64,000 nt of DNA from Gluconacetobacter diazotrophicus PA1 5 (GCF_000021325.1 NC_011365.1:186001-250000); one strand, 5' to 3'. Positions 7,516 through 17,658 are shown, numbered from the stretch's first letter. Made by a program: numbers and translations. Notes: generated from the letters alone by a model not told the origin.

Positions 7516-9533
7516 GGCGCGGCCTCCGCCTGGGCGGAGGCGGCCAGCGCCTGGTAGATGGCCATGTTTTCTTCCACGCGCTGGATATAGCTTCTGGTTT
7601 CCGCGAACGGAATGCTTTCGATCCAGTCCAGCATGGCGTCGGCCGTGGGCGTGCCTCGTGCCGGATCGCCCAGCAGGGCCAGCCATTCGTCCGCCCGGTG
7701 GGGCCCGGCATTGTAAGCCGCCAGCACATAGGGCACCGCGCCGCCGAATTTCTGCATCAGCCGCACCAGGTAGGCGCTGCCGATACGTATGTTCAGGTCC
7801 GGGTCCGTCAGGCGCGCGCCGGTCAGCGGACCGGTCGCCAGCCGGGCCTGCCGCGACACGTCCCGCGCCGCCGCCGGCATAAGCTGCATCAGGCCATAGG
7901 CGCCGGCCGGGCTGACGATGCCGGGATCGAACCCGCTTTCCTGCCGGATCACGGCCATCAGGAAACCGGGGGGCAGCCCCTCGCCAGGGACCGAGGACAA
8001 GGCTGGTGAGAACGGGACGGGCCAGCCCAAGGGCAGCAATGCCGTGCCCTCGCGCCCCGCGCGGCGGGCGATCGACACCGCGACATCCGGCAGGCCGAGC
8101 TGCAGCGCCAGCGTCGCGGCCAGGACGTGGCCGGCGGTCCCGCCTGTCCGCGTATCCTGCAACAGCAGGAAATCGCGCGCATGACCCAAATCATGCCGTG
8201 CGGCCAGCAGCCGGGCGGCCTGCACCAGGTCGCTGGCATCGAAACGCGCCTTGTCGTCCGGGGTCCAGACCGGCCCCGGAATGGCGCCCAGCCGCGACCG
8301 CACCAGGTCGCCCGATCGCTCGGGGAACAGCAGGGGGCTGGCCGTGTCCCCTGCCAGCCGGGATGCCGCCATCTGGCCATAGAAGGTGCCGGGCAGGGCG
8401 GCAGCCTGCCCCCAGGCGGTGCGGGCACCATCCCGGTCGCCCAGGTCCGACAGGGCACGGCCGGTCCAGTACAGGCCCCGGCTGCGCGTCAGCAGCGACG
8501 ACGCGTCGCACAGCGGGCGGAACCGGGCCAGCGCGGCATGCGGGTCATGATCGTGCTGCAGCAGGATCCAGCCCGACAGGAACCGCGCCGCGTTACGGTC
8601 CGTGGGCGCCATGTCGTCGGAAGCCGTGGCCAGGGCCAGGGCTTCCTTGTCCCGGCCGGCCAGCATCATGTCGTGGGCCAGGGCGTCGCGTTCCGCCCAG
8701 AAGGCGGCCTTTATGGCGGCCGCGAAGGCGGGATCCGCCACGCGCTGCTCTGCCGCCGGCCCCGACTGGGCCCACAGCGCGGCGGCGAGGTCGGCCTGCC
8801 CGGACCGGCGCAGCCAGCGAATCCGGTCCAGCACCAGCACCGGATCGTCGGACAGGGCAGGGGGAACCAGCGCCAGCAGGGCGGGGGTATCCGACCAGCC
8901 CATCCGTAGCGACAGGCGCGCCCGGGCTAGGGCCTGACGGCCGATATCCACGCGCGCCACCTGTCGCTGGGCGGCATCCAGATGCCCCGTCAGTTCCTGC
9001 CGCATGAAGCGATGCCATTGGTCGGCCGGGGTCAGGACGGGGGCGAACGCGGCCAGAAACGCGGCTTCGTCCTCCATCTGGTCGACGCCCTCGGTCCAGG
9101 CATGGCGCGCGCGGGCCGGCAGGTCGGGGGCGGGAACCGGCTGGCGGGCACAGGCCGCCAGGGCGGGGGCATAGGTCAGGGTCAGGGTGGCGCAGGCCTG
9201 CGCCATCCCGGGCACGCCCGGGGCCGCCACCGCCATCAGCCGTTGCAGGCGGCCCAGCATGACCGCGCGGCGCGGCCAGGTCGGGGTCTGGTCCAGGAAG
9301 GACAGGTACTCGTCGATATCGCCACCAAGGGGCGAGAGCAGGCGCAGATACGTATCCACCCGCGCCGCGACCGCATCCGATGTCCCATCCGGCACCGCAG
9401 GGGGGACGACCGCATCGGACGGCACCGACCGGGGCGGTTCCGGCAGGCCGGATGAATCGGCACGCGCCGACCCGCCCAGCAGCGCCAGGCAGGCGAGAAC
9501 GGGAAGGGGAAAGAAGGGGAGAAGACGCCTCAT
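7512..9533 (-). CDS. slt: Soluble lytic murein transglycosylase
   Basis: This 673-residue periplasmic enzyme cleaves the MurNAc-GlcNAc bond of peptidoglycan, forming 1,6-anhydro ends. It starts with a signal peptide (FPLPVLACLALLGGSARADS). A long alpha-helical superhelix of TPR-like repeats rich in Ala and Arg follows. The SLT catalytic domain is at the C-terminus: MAVIRQESGFDPGIVSPAGA has the catalytic Glu near residue 531, then AYGLMQLMPAAARDVSR and VLAAYNAGPHRADEW. It is first in a likely operon with pgpA and pncC. Confidence 0.94.
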   Translation of the reverse strand: MRRLLPFFPLPVLACLALLGGSARADSSGLPEPPRSVPSDAVVPPAVPDGTSDAVAARVDTYLRLLSPLGGDIDEYLSFLDQTPTWPRRAVMLGRLQRLMAVAAPGVPGMAQACATLTLTYAPALAACARQPVPAPDLPARARHAWTEGVDQMEDEAAFLAAFAPVLTPADQWHRFMRQELTGHLDAAQRQVARVDIGRQALARARLSLRMGWSDTPALLALVPPALSDDPVLVLDRIRWLRRSGQADLAAALWAQSGPAAEQRVADPAFAAAIKAAFWAERDALAHDMMLAGRDKEALALATASDDMAPTDRNAARFLSGWILLQHDHDPHAALARFRPLCDASSLLTRSRGLYWTGRALSDLGDRDGARTAWGQAAALPGTFYGQMAASRLAGDTASPLLFPERSGDLVRSRLGAIPGPVWTPDDKARFDASDLVQAARLLAARHDLGHARDFLLLQDTRTGGTAGHVLAATLALQLGLPDVAVSIARRAGREGTALLPLGWPVPFSPALSSVPGEGLPPGFLMAVIRQESGFDPGIVSPAGAYGLMQLMPAAARDVSRQARLATGPLTGARLTDPDLNIRIGSAYLVRLMQKFGGAVPYVLAAYNAGPHRADEWLALLGDPARGTPTADAMLDWIESIPFAETRSYIQRVEENMAIYQALAASAQAEAAP

Positions 9534-9573
9534 GACCGGATATGCTTCGGTTACCAGGAACGATCGTGCGCCA

Positions 9574-10176
9574 TTATGACACGGAGTGCCAGACCTCGCC
9601 GCCCCCCTTGACGATCAGTTCGACGGCGACGCCCAGCACGATCAGCAGTCCGACCCAGGCGATCCAGCGATAGCGTTCCAGCAGGCGGGCGATCATCGCG
9701 GCCGCGACCGCCATCATCAGCACCGAAATCGCGAGTCCGCTGACCAGGACCCAGATATGCCGGCCCGCCGCACCGGCCACGGCCAGGACGTTGTCCAGGC
9801 TCATCGACAGGTCGGCCACGACGATGCGCACGATGGCGGAACGGAGCGCCCCGGGACGCGCCGTCCCCTGCGATGCCGCCTCGGCATCGTGCGTGCCCTG
9901 CGGCCCGCGCAGTTCGCGAAACATCCGCCAGCAGACCCACAGCAGCAGGATTCCGCCCGCCAGGGTCAGGCCGATGATCGCCAGCAGCCGCACGGCGACC
10001 AGCGCCAGCCCGACGCGGATCAGCGCCGCCGCCGCCACGCCGACCAGGATGGCCTGCTGCCGTTGCGTGGCAGGCAGGCCGCGAACCGCCAGTCCGATGA
10101 CGACGGCATTGTCGCCTGCCAGCGTCAGGTCGATCAGGACGACCTGGAGAAACGACGCAAGTGCGGAAAGGTCCAG
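9574..10176 (-). CDS. TerC-family integral membrane protein (YjbE type), unusual start
   Basis: About 200 residues with the TerC hallmarks: a first helix containing LIDLTLAGDNAVVIGLAVRG and a second repeat with IVVADLSMSLDNVLAVAGAA, each carrying the acidic/Asn pair thought to bind metal. Family members are implicated in metal (Mn2+) export or tellurite resistance. The frame has no ATG, GTG or TTG that would include the first helix. The only usual start is GTG at 10038, which deletes the AGDN motif. CTG at 10176 follows AGGAG by 7 bases and would give LDLSALASFLQVVLIDL. An ATG at 10181 sits in another frame, so a frameshift near the start is the alternative. Confidence 0.8.
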   Translation of the reverse strand: MDLSALASFLQVVLIDLTLAGDNAVVIGLAVRGLPATQRQQAILVGVAAAALIRVGLALVAVRLLAIIGLTLAGGILLLWVCWRMFRELRGPQGTHDAEAASQGTARPGALRSAIVRIVVADLSMSLDNVLAVAGAAGRHIWVLVSGLAISVLMMAVAAAMIARLLERYRWIAWVGLLIVLGVAVELIVKGGGEVWHSVS

Positions 10177-10366
10177 GACATCGCTCCTGTGATATCAGGG
10201 GGCGCCCCCGGACGCCCGACGGGCGATGTTGACCACCGGCGCGACGCCGCCGCAAGGGGGGCGCGTTTTCCAAGGGAGACGCGGCGGCGGAAATCGGCTA
10301 AAGGGGCGACCCCGTCCTTCATTCGCCGCCCCCTCCTTTTCATCGATAGAGAGAAAGCCGAGCACG

Positions 10367-11722
10367 ATGGTTCCGCGTTATACCCGCCCCGCCATGGCCG
10401 CCATCTGGGCCCCCGAGAACCGGTACCGGATCTGGTTCGAGATCGAGGCCATGGCGTGCGAGGCCATGGCGCAGTACGGCGCCGTGCCCGCCGAGGCCGC
10501 GAAAGTGGTGCGGGAGAAGGGCGACGCCGCCATGGCCGCGTTCTCGCAGGCCGACCTGGACCGCATCGACGAGATCGAGGCCGAGACCCGGCATGACGTC
10601 ATCGCGTTCCTGACCTGGCTGGCCGAGAAGATCGGCCCCGAAAGCCGCTTCGTCCATCTGGGCATGACGTCGTCCGACGTGCTGGACACCTGCCTGTCGG
10701 TGCAGCTGGTGCAGGCCACCGACATGCTGCTGGCGGACCTGGATGCCGTGCTGGACGCGCTGAAGCGCCGGGCGTTCGAGCATAAATACACGCTGACCAT
10801 CGGGCGCAGCCACGCGATCCATGCCGAACCGACCTCGTTCGGGCTGAAGCTGGCCGGCCATTACGCCGAATTCGCCCGCAATCGCGAGCGGCTGGTCCGC
10901 GCCCGCGCGGAAATCGCCACCTGCGCCATTTCCGGCGCGGTCGGCACCTATGCCCATGTCGACCCCCGGGTCGAGGAATTCGTGGCCGCGCGGCTGGGGC
11001 TGGAGCCCGAGGGCGTGTCCACCCAGGTGATCCCGCGCGACCGCCATGCCGCCTATTTCTGCGCGCTGGCGGTGATCGCCAGCGGCATCGAGCGCCTGGC
11101 GGTCGAGGTCCGGCACCTGCAGCGTTCGGAAGTGCGCGAGGCCGAGGAGTTCTTCCATCCGGGCCAGAAGGGTTCGTCGGCGATGCCGCACAAGCGGAAC
11201 CCGGTCCTGTCGGAAAACCTGACCGGCCTGGCCCGCCTGGTGCGCGCGCATGTCATCCCGGCGCTGGAGAACGTGGCGCTGTGGCACGAGCGCGACATCA
11301 GCCATTCGTCGGTCGAGCGCAACATCTGCCCCGACGGCACGATCGGCCTGGATTTCGCCCTGGCCCGGCTGGCCGGCATGATGGACAAGCTGGTGATCTA
11401 TCCCGACCGGATGATCGCGAACCTGGAAAGCCTGGGCGGCGTTGTCCATTCCGGCGAGGTCCTGCTGGCCCTGGCCCGTGCCGGCATCCTGCGCGAGGAT
11501 GCGTACCGCATCGTCCAGCGCAACGCGATGGCGACCTGGACCATGCTGGGCAAGCCCGGCGGCCGCTCGTTCCGCGAGAACCTGGAAGCCGACCCCGAGG
11601 TCGCGGGCCGGGTCCCGGCCTCGGTGCTGGACGCCGCCATGAACAGCGATTCCCACCTGGGCGCGCTGGACCACAGCTATACCCGCGTGTTCGGCGAAGC
11701 CGGGCCCGGCCGGGCGGGCTGA
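10367..11722 (+). CDS. purB: Adenylosuccinate lyase
   Basis: This 451-residue enzyme acts twice in purine synthesis: it splits SAICAR to AICAR plus fumarate, and adenylosuccinate to AMP plus fumarate. The fumarase/ASL superfamily signature GQKGSSAMPHKRNPVLSENL is near residue 265-284, with the mobile-loop catalytic serine. Earlier conserved blocks are HLGMTSSDVLDTCLSVQLV and TIGRSHAIHAEPTSFG. The ATG at 10367 gives the typical N-terminus MVPRYTRPAMAAIW; the frame is open upstream to 10226, but that sequence is not family-like. It starts about 190 bases from the divergent terC gene. Confidence 0.97.
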   Translation: MVPRYTRPAMAAIWAPENRYRIWFEIEAMACEAMAQYGAVPAEAAKVVREKGDAAMAAFSQADLDRIDEIEAETRHDVIAFLTWLAEKIGPESRFVHLGMTSSDVLDTCLSVQLVQATDMLLADLDAVLDALKRRAFEHKYTLTIGRSHAIHAEPTSFGLKLAGHYAEFARNRERLVRARAEIATCAISGAVGTYAHVDPRVEEFVAARLGLEPEGVSTQVIPRDRHAAYFCALAVIASGIERLAVEVRHLQRSEVREAEEFFHPGQKGSSAMPHKRNPVLSENLTGLARLVRAHVIPALENVALWHERDISHSSVERNICPDGTIGLDFALARLAGMMDKLVIYPDRMIANLESLGGVVHSGEVLLALARAGILREDAYRIVQRNAMATWTMLGKPGGRSFRENLEADPEVAGRVPASVLDAAMNSDSHLGALDHSYTRVFGEAGPGRAG

Positions 11723-11772
11723 TACACGGCACCCGCGCGCCGGGGCCGTGACGCAAGGATGGAAGAAAGATC

Positions 11773-12516
11773 GTGTGTACCATCGTCCTGTCCCTGGCCC
11801 CCGGTTCCGAATGGCCCCTGCTGCTGGCGGCCAATCGTGACGAACGCCTGGACCGCCCCTGGGACGCTCCGGGCCGGCACTGGCCCGATCGCCCATCGGT
11901 CATCGGCGGGCGGGACCGGCTGGCCGGCGGGTCCTGGCTGGCGCTGAACGATGCCGGGGTCGTCGCGGGGGTGATGAACCGGGTCGGCAGCCTGGGGCCG
12001 GCCGCCGGCAAGCGTTCGCGCGGGGAACTGCCGCTGATGGCCCTGGAGCACACCACCGCGACCGATGCCATGCGCGCGCTGGCCACGCTGGATGCCGGGG
12101 CGTGGCGGTCGTTCAACATGGTGGTGGCGGACCGCCGCTGCGCCTATTTCATTTCCGGCCTGGGCTATGCGACGCCCGAGATCCTGCGGCTGGAACCCGG
12201 CTGCCACATGGCGGCGACGACGGGGCCTGACGACCTGTCGATTCCCCGGATCGGCCGCCACCTGCCGCGCTTCCGCGAGCCCGCACGTCCCGTCCCGCCG
12301 GACTGGACACCCTGGACCCGCATCCTGTCCGACCGGTCGCTGCCCGCGGGGAGCGAGCTGAACATTCCGCCGCGCGCGGGATTCGGTACCTGCAGTTCCT
12401 CGGTCATCGGCCTGCCGGCGGCGCCGGATGCCGCGCCGTCATGGCATTTCGCCGCCGGGGCGCCCGACCGCGTGGGCTACGCGCCTGTGGATTTAAGGAG
12501 TGGCCCGGCCGCCTGA
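11773..12516 (+). CDS. NRDE (TANGO2-like) family protein
   Basis: This 247-residue member of the NRDE family is related to eukaryotic TANGO2. It begins MCTIVLSLAPG, with a cysteine as residue 2, as in Ntn-type hydrolase folds, and has the name-giving motif LLLAANRDERLDRPW. Further family blocks are SVIGGRDRLAGGSWLALND and GVMNR. The C-terminal part has GTCSSSVIGL. The start is GTG at 11773 after a GGAAGAAAG purine-rich site. Function in bacteria is uncertain; haem handling or amide hydrolysis has been proposed for relatives. It lies 50 bases after purB and may be cotranscribed. Confidence 0.85.
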   Translation: MCTIVLSLAPGSEWPLLLAANRDERLDRPWDAPGRHWPDRPSVIGGRDRLAGGSWLALNDAGVVAGVMNRVGSLGPAAGKRSRGELPLMALEHTTATDAMRALATLDAGAWRSFNMVVADRRCAYFISGLGYATPEILRLEPGCHMAATTGPDDLSIPRIGRHLPRFREPARPVPPDWTPWTRILSDRSLPAGSELNIPPRAGFGTCSSSVIGLPAAPDAAPSWHFAAGAPDRVGYAPVDLRSGPAA

Positions 12517-12669
12517 CGGCGGTCCCGTCCCGCATTCCGCCCCTTCAAGGGAATGGTATCTTCCGCAACCAATCGTTGCTATGAGGCTGTCGCATTACAG
12601 GGACCTTATGGGACCCCTCATCGGGAGGCATGCCCGCGCAGGCCTCCACCAGCCGTATGAAGGACGAGT

Positions 12670-13434
12670 ATGGCCCGCCGCCGTCAGCTCTACGAAGGAA
12701 AAGCCAAGATCCTCTTCGAGGGTCCGGAACCCGGGACGCTGGTCCAGTATTTCAAGGACGACGCGACCGCCGGCAACGGCGCGAAGAAGGGGATCATCAC
12801 CGGCAAGGGTGTGCTGAACAACCGCATCAGCGAACATCTGATGCTGCGCCTGCACGACATCGGAATCCCGACCCACTTCATCCGCCGCCTGAACATGCGC
12901 GAGCAGTTGATCCGCGAAGTGGAGATCATTCCGCTGGAGGTCGTGGTGCGCAACGTCGCCGCCGGCAGCCTGGCCAAGCGGCTGGGCATTCCCGAGGGCA
13001 CGCGCCTGCCGCGCACGATCATCGAATACTACTACAAGAACGACAGCCTGAACGACCCGATGGTCAGCGAGGAGCACATCACCGCCTTCGGCTGGGCCTG
13101 CACGCACGACCTGGACGACATGGTGGCGCTGACCATGCGCACGAACGATTTCCTGTCGGGCCTGTTCGTCGGCATCGGCATCACGCTGGTCGATTTTAAG
13201 CTGGAATTCGGCCGGCTGTGGGAAGGCGAGGACATGCGCATCGTCCTGGCCGACGAGATTTCGCCCGACAATTGCCGCCTGTGGGACGCCAAGACCAGCG
13301 AGAAGCTGGACAAGGACCGGTTCCGCCGCGACATGGGCCGCGTCGAGGAAGCGTATCAGGAAGTGGCATGGCGGCTGGGCATCCTGCCCGAGGCCACGAA
13401 TTCCGACATGAAGGGACCGGAGGTAATGCAATGA
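12670..13434 (+). CDS. purC: Phosphoribosylaminoimidazole-succinocarboxamide synthase (SAICAR synthetase)
   Basis: This 254-residue enzyme joins aspartate to CAIR with ATP in de novo purine synthesis. It starts [18 protein letters not shown], the family N-terminus. Clear blocks are [29 protein letters not shown] and [16 protein letters not shown] (nucleotide/substrate site). AAGGA lies 6 bases before the ATG. It leads the purC-purS-(Rap1a/Tai-like)-purQ-purL operon and overlaps purS by four bases. A small stem (CATTCC/GGAATG around 12532-12555) in the 153-base leader is too weak to call a regulator. Confidence 0.97.
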   Translation: MARRRQLYEGKAKILFEGPEPGTLVQYFKDDATAGNGAKKGIITGKGVLNNRISEHLMLRLHDIGIPTHFIRRLNMREQLIREVEIIPLEVVVRNVAAGSLAKRLGIPEGTRLPRTIIEYYYKNDSLNDPMVSEEHITAFGWACTHDLDDMVALTMRTNDFLSGLFVGIGITLVDFKLEFGRLWEGEDMRIVLADEISPDNCRLWDAKTSEKLDKDRFRRDMGRVEEAYQEVAWRLGILPEATNSDMKGPEVMQ

Positions 13435-13673
13435 AGGTACGCGTGACGGTCATGCTGAAGGACGGCGTGCTGGACCCGCAGGGCAAGGCCGTGGCCCATG
13501 CGCTGCATGTCCTGGGCTTCGGTGGCGTGGGCGAGGTCCGCATCGGCCGCGTGATCGAACTGGAACTGGACGAGACCGATCCCGCCGCCGCGCGCGAGAA
13601 GGCCGATGCCATGGCGCGCGGCCTGCTGGCCAACCTGGTGATCGAGGATTTCGTGACCGAGGTCGTGGCATGA
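13431..13673 (+). CDS. purS: Phosphoribosylformylglycinamidine synthase subunit PurS
   Basis: This 80-residue small subunit of three-part FGAM synthase bridges PurQ and PurL to channel ammonia. It starts [20 protein letters not shown] and contains [20 protein letters not shown], both typical. The start codon overlaps the purC stop (ATGA), and the stop overlaps the next start by four bases. The split PurS/PurQ/PurL arrangement, rather than one large PurL, is usual in Alphaproteobacteria. Confidence 0.96.
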   Translation: MKVRVTVMLKDGVLDPQGKAVAHALHVLGFGGVGEVRIGRVIELELDETDPAAAREKADAMARGLLANLVIEDFVTEVVA

Positions 13674-14065
13674 CGGCCCGGCGTTCCGTTTTCCTGCTGG
13701 CCGCCGCCCTGGCCGCTGGTAGTGCCGTCGCCAGCCTGCCGTCCAGCGCGATGGCGCAGCGCGTCTCGACCCTGAAGGGCGGGCGGTTCCTGGAGTTCTG
13801 CAGCCGGGCGCCCAGCGTCGCGATCTGCGACGCGTACCTGTCGGGTCTGGCGGATGCGGTGGCCCTGACGCACGTCTATGACAAGAACCAGGGCGACAAG
13901 ACCACGCCCACGGGTTTCTGCATCGCCCCGGGGGCGACCAGTGCCGAGATGCGCGGCCATGTGGTGACCTGGCTGCATGGGCATAGCGACCAGTTGTCCA
14001 AGCCGGTCGGCGAACTGGTCTTCACGGCGCTGCACGAATCCTATCCCTGCGGTGGCGGCAAATGA
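13670..14065 (+). CDS. Rap1a/Tai-like secreted protein inside the purine operon
   Basis: This 131-residue protein has a signal peptide ([20 protein letters not shown], cleavage likely after SSAMAQ). The mature part resembles Rap1a/Tai domains, with paired cysteines ([20 protein letters not shown]; then TGFCIAPG and SYPCGGG) that could form disulphides in the periplasm. Named members are immunity proteins against type VI amidase effectors, but most family members are uncharacterised. It overlaps purS and purQ by four bases on each side, so it is translated as part of the operon. No toxin or type VI gene is near. A periplasmic housekeeping role is an equally good guess. Confidence 0.75.
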   Translation: MTARRSVFLLAAALAAGSAVASLPSSAMAQRVSTLKGGRFLEFCSRAPSVAICDAYLSGLADAVALTHVYDKNQGDKTTPTGFCIAPGATSAEMRGHVVTWLHGHSDQLSKPVGELVFTALHESYPCGGGK

Positions 14066-14763
14066 AGGCCGGCATCGTCGTCTTCCCGGGGACGAACCGG
14101 GAGAGGGACATGGCGATCGCGCTGCGCAGCGTGACCGGCCGCGCACCGGCCATGATCTGGCATCGTGATACCGACCTGCCGGACCTGGACCTGGTGGTGC
14201 TGGCCGGCGGGTTCAGCTACGGCGATTACCTGCGCTGCGGTGCCATGGCGGCCCACGCCCCGATCATGGCGGCCGTCCGCCGCTTCGCCGAGGCCGGGGG
14301 GCATATCCTGGGGGTCTGCAACGGCTTCCAGATCCTGACGGAGACCGGATTGCTGCCCGGCGCGCTGCTGCGCAACGCGGCGCTGCGCTTCCTGTCGCAG
14401 GATTGCCATCTGCGCGTCGAACGCAACGACACGCCCTTTACCCGCCGCTGGCAGGTGGGTGACGTGTTCCGTACCCCGATGGCGCATGGCGACGGCAACT
14501 ACATCGCCGACGACGCGACGATCCACGCGCTGGAAGACGAGGGCCGCGTGGCCTTCCGCTATGCCCGGCCCGACGGGCGGGTGGATGCGGGCGACCGGCA
14601 GACGAACCCGAACGGCAGCGTGAACGCGATTGCCGGCGTATTCAGCGCCAACCTGCGGATCTGCGGCATGATGCCGCACCCCGAGGACCTGGTGGACCCG
14701 CTGATGGGCGGCGAGGACGGAAAACCCCTGTTCGAGGGGCTGGTGGAGGCTCTGGTCCGATGA
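14062..14763 (+). CDS. purQ: Phosphoribosylformylglycinamidine synthase subunit PurQ (glutaminase)
   Basis: This 233-residue class I glutamine amidotransferase releases ammonia from glutamine for PurL. The nucleophile Cys is near residue 86 in [20 protein letters not shown]. The catalytic His and Glu lie near the C-terminus in [20 protein letters not shown]. The N-terminus [18 protein letters not shown] is typical. It overlaps the Rap1a/Tai-like gene before it and purL after it by four bases each. Confidence 0.96.
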   Translation: MKAGIVVFPGTNRERDMAIALRSVTGRAPAMIWHRDTDLPDLDLVVLAGGFSYGDYLRCGAMAAHAPIMAAVRRFAEAGGHILGVCNGFQILTETGLLPGALLRNAALRFLSQDCHLRVERNDTPFTRRWQVGDVFRTPMAHGDGNYIADDATIHALEDEGRVAFRYARPDGRVDAGDRQTNPNGSVNAIAGVFSANLRICGMMPHPEDLVDPLMGGEDGKPLFEGLVEALVR

Positions 14764-16973
14764 GCAGCGAAAAGGGACAGCGACCTGTCGATCAGGACCT
14801 GGCGAAGGAATTCGGGCTGACCGCGGAAGAATACGGCAACGTCCTGTCGATCATGGGCCGCACGCCCTCGCTGACCGAACTGGGCATCTTTTCGGTCATG
14901 TGGTCGGAGCATTGTTCGTACAAATCGTCGCGCGTATGGCTGAAGACGCTGCCGACCACGGCGCCGTGGGTGATCCACGGACCGGGCGAGAATGCCGGCG
15001 TCGTCGATATCGGCCAGGGCCTGGCAGCCATCTTCAAGATGGAAAGCCATAACCATCCGTCGTTCATCGAACCCTACCAGGGGGCGGCGACCGGCGTGGG
15101 CGGCATCCTGCGCGACGTGTTCACCATGGGCGCGCGACCGGTGGCGAACCTGAACGCCCTGCGCTTCGGCAGTCCCGAAAACCCGCAGACCCGTCGCATC
15201 ATCGACGGCGTGGTGCGCGGCGTGGGCGGATACGGCAATTGCGTCGGGGTGCCGACCGTGGGCGGGGAAATCAATTTCCACCCGTCCTATGACGGCAATC
15301 CGCTGGTCAACGCCATGACGGTGGGCATCGCCCGCCAGGACCGGATCTTCCTTTCCGCCGCGGCGGGGGTGGGCAATCCGGTGATCTATGTCGGGTCCAA
15401 GACCGGGCGCGACGGCATCCATGGCGCCACCATGTCCTCGTCCGAATTCGACGAGGACGCGCTGGCCAAGCGCCCCACCGTGCAGGTCGGCGACCCGTTC
15501 GTGGAAAAGTTGCTGATCGAGGCCTGCCTGGAACTGATGGCCACCGACGCCATCGTGGCGATCCAGGACATGGGCGCCGCCGGCCTGACCTCGTCTTCGG
15601 TCGAGATGGCGGGCAAGGGCGGGGTCGGCATCGACCTGGACCTGGATGCCGTGCCGCAGCGCGAACGCGGCATGACGGCGTACGAGATGATGCTCTCGGA
15701 AAGCCAGGAGCGCATGCTGATCGTCATCCGTCCCGACCGGACGGACGTCGCGCGCGCGATCTTCGAGAAGTGGGAACTGGATTTCGCGGTCATCGGCCAC
15801 CTGACCGAGACCGGCCATATCGTCGTGCGCCACCAGGGCCGCGTCGAGGCCGATATTCCGCTGGACCCGCTGGCGGACCAGGCGCCGATCTATCGCCGCC
15901 CGACCGCCCCCGCGCCCGTCCCGGCGCCGCTGGGCCCGCTGACCGACCCTGTCGGGATCGAGCAGGCGCTGATCCGGCTGATCGGCTGCCCGGACCTGGC
16001 CTCGCGCGCGTGGGTGTGGAACCAGTACGACAGCACGGTGGGCGGCCAGACCGTCAAGCGCCCCGGCGGGGCCGACGCCGCGATCGTCAAGATCGAGGAC
16101 ACGTCGCTGGGCCTGGCGCTGACCACCGACTGTACTCCGCGCTATTGCCGCGCCGACGCCCGCCTGGGCGGGGCGCAGGCGGTGGCCGAGGCCTGGCGCA
16201 ACATCGTCGCGACCGGCGCGCGCCCCCTGGCGGTGACCGACAACCTCAATTTCGGATCACCCGAGAAGCCCGAGGTTATGGGCCAGTTCGTCGCGGCGAT
16301 CGAGGGGATGGGCGAGGCCTGCCGCGCGCTGGACTTCCCGGTCGTCAGCGGCAACGTCTCGCTCTACAACGAAACCCGCGCGCCGGACGGGTCCTCGGTC
16401 TCGATCCTGCCCACGCCCGCCATCGGCGGCCTGGGGGTGCTGGAAGACGTGACGAAGGCCGTCGGGCTGGCGATGCCGGCGGACTGCATCCTGGTCCTGG
16501 TCGGTACCACGCGGGGCGAGATGGGCCAGTCGCTGTGGCTGCGCGAGATCCATGGCCGCGAGGACGGGCCGCCGCCGGCGCTGGACCTGGCGGCGGAACG
16601 GCGGAATGGCGATTTCGTCCGCGGGCAGATCCAGGACGGCCATGTCGTGGCCTGTCATGACGTCGCGGATGGCGGGCTGCTGGTCACGCTGGCCGAGATG
16701 GTCATGGCCGGCGATGTCGGCTGCGTCCTGTCGGCGCCGCAATCGGGCATCCGCCCCGAGGCCTTCTGGTTCGGCGAGGATCAGTCACGATATGTTGTGG
16801 CGGTTCGCGATGCCGACGCCTTTACCCTTGCCGCCACGGGGGCAGGGGTCGAAACGCGGGTGCTGGGCCGGTCGGGCGGCGACGGTTTGACTTTGCCCAG
16901 TGGCGCCACAATATCGACAGCGCGGTTGAATGCAGTCAATTCGGCGTTCTTTCCTGCCTTGATGGACCGCTAG
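14760..16973 (+). CDS. purL: Phosphoribosylformylglycinamidine synthase subunit PurL
   Basis: This 737-residue ATP-dependent synthetase converts FGAR to FGAM using ammonia from PurQ. Its length fits the small, three-subunit form of PurL. Family blocks include [19 protein letters not shown] near residue 40, [20 protein letters not shown] near residue 95, [18 protein letters not shown] and [18 protein letters not shown] catalytic-type His is in [20 protein letters not shown]. The start overlaps the purQ stop by four bases. Confidence 0.97.
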   Translation: MSSEKGQRPVDQDLAKEFGLTAEEYGNVLSIMGRTPSLTELGIFSVMWSEHCSYKSSRVWLKTLPTTAPWVIHGPGENAGVVDIGQGLAAIFKMESHNHPSFIEPYQGAATGVGGILRDVFTMGARPVANLNALRFGSPENPQTRRIIDGVVRGVGGYGNCVGVPTVGGEINFHPSYDGNPLVNAMTVGIARQDRIFLSAAAGVGNPVIYVGSKTGRDGIHGATMSSSEFDEDALAKRPTVQVGDPFVEKLLIEACLELMATDAIVAIQDMGAAGLTSSSVEMAGKGGVGIDLDLDAVPQRERGMTAYEMMLSESQERMLIVIRPDRTDVARAIFEKWELDFAVIGHLTETGHIVVRHQGRVEADIPLDPLADQAPIYRRPTAPAPVPAPLGPLTDPVGIEQALIRLIGCPDLASRAWVWNQYDSTVGGQTVKRPGGADAAIVKIEDTSLGLALTTDCTPRYCRADARLGGAQAVAEAWRNIVATGARPLAVTDNLNFGSPEKPEVMGQFVAAIEGMGEACRALDFPVVSGNVSLYNETRAPDGSSVSILPTPAIGGLGVLEDVTKAVGLAMPADCILVLVGTTRGEMGQSLWLREIHGREDGPPPALDLAAERRNGDFVRGQIQDGHVVACHDVADGGLLVTLAEMVMAGDVGCVLSAPQSGIRPEAFWFGEDQSRYVVAVRDADAFTLAATGAGVETRVLGRSGGDGLTLPSGATISTARLNAVNSAFFPALMDR

Positions 16974-16999
16974 AACTAACGCGCACAGGAGTACTGCCG

Positions 17000-17236
17000 A
17001 TGGCGATGACGGCACAGGAAATAGAGACCTATATCCGGACGGCCCTGCCGGATGCCTCGATCAGCATCGAGGACCTGGCGGGGGACGGTGATCATTACGC
17101 CTGCACCGTCGTCAGCGAAGCCTTTCGCGGCCTGTCCCGCGTGCGGCAGCATCAGGTTGTCTATGCGGCCCTGCAGGGTCATATGGGTGGCAAGCTGCAT
17201 GCCCTGGCATTGCAGACCAACGTTCCCGAACGGTAA
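17000..17236 (+). CDS. bolA: BolA-family protein
   Basis: This 78-residue protein has the BolA/IbaG fold pattern: an N-terminal helix (AQEIETYIRTALPDA) and a central DGDHYACTVVSEAFRGLSRV. The QHQVVYAALQGHMGGKLHAL block includes the conserved His expected to help ligate a shared [2Fe-2S] cluster. BolA proteins form complexes with CGFS monothiol glutaredoxins, and such a gene follows 60 bases downstream. An AGGAG site lies 9 bases before the ATG. Confidence 0.93.
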   Translation: MAMTAQEIETYIRTALPDASISIEDLAGDGDHYACTVVSEAFRGLSRVRQHQVVYAALQGHMGGKLHALALQTNVPER

Positions 17237-17296
17237 TCGGACCGGACTACGACGCAACGCGGTCGCCGGCGGCCGCCTTTCTGACAGGATCGAACC

Positions 17297-17632
17297 ATGG
17301 CTGACACCATCACGCAGCGTATTCAGAACGACATCGATACCAACCCCGTCATGCTGTACATGAAGGGTACCGCCCAGTTCCCGCAGTGCGGGTTCTCGGC
17401 CAAGGTGGTGAAGATCCTGAACCACCTGGGCGTGCCGTTCCAGGCGGCCAATGTCCTGGAAGATGCGGAACTGCGCCAGGGGGTCAAGGATTTCACCAAC
17501 TGGCCGACCGTGCCGCAGCTCTACGTCAAGGGCGAGTTCATCGGCGGCTGCGACATCGTCAGCGAAATGTTCCAGACCGGCGAACTGGAAAAGCTGTTCG
17601 TGGAAAAGGGCATCGTGACGGCTTCGGCCTGA
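17297..17632 (+). CDS. grxD: Monothiol glutaredoxin, Grx4 type
   Basis: This 111-residue CGFS glutaredoxin should carry or transfer [2Fe-2S] clusters together with BolA. The signature is in YMKGTAQFPQCGFSAKVVKI, with the single active cysteine near residue 32. TVPQLYVKGEFIGGCDIVSE holds the cis-proline (TVP) and glutathione-binding glycines. AGGA precedes the ATG. A strong terminator follows, closing the purC-to-grxD transcription unit. Confidence 0.96.
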   Translation: MADTITQRIQNDIDTNPVMLYMKGTAQFPQCGFSAKVVKILNHLGVPFQAANVLEDAELRQGVKDFTNWPTVPQLYVKGEFIGGCDIVSEMFQTGELEKLFVEKGIVTASA

Positions 17633-17658
17633 CGCGCATCGGCCTTCCCGATAAAAGG

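Noticed and set aside
8006-9007. 333-codon plus-strand frame over the lytic transglycosylase gene
   Set aside because: Pro/Arg-rich low-complexity translation antisense to a gene with a signal peptide and SLT catalytic domain.
12532-12555. Possible leader hairpin before purC
   Set aside because: Only six base pairs around a long loop, with no T run or riboswitch-like core; purine riboswitches are not expected here.
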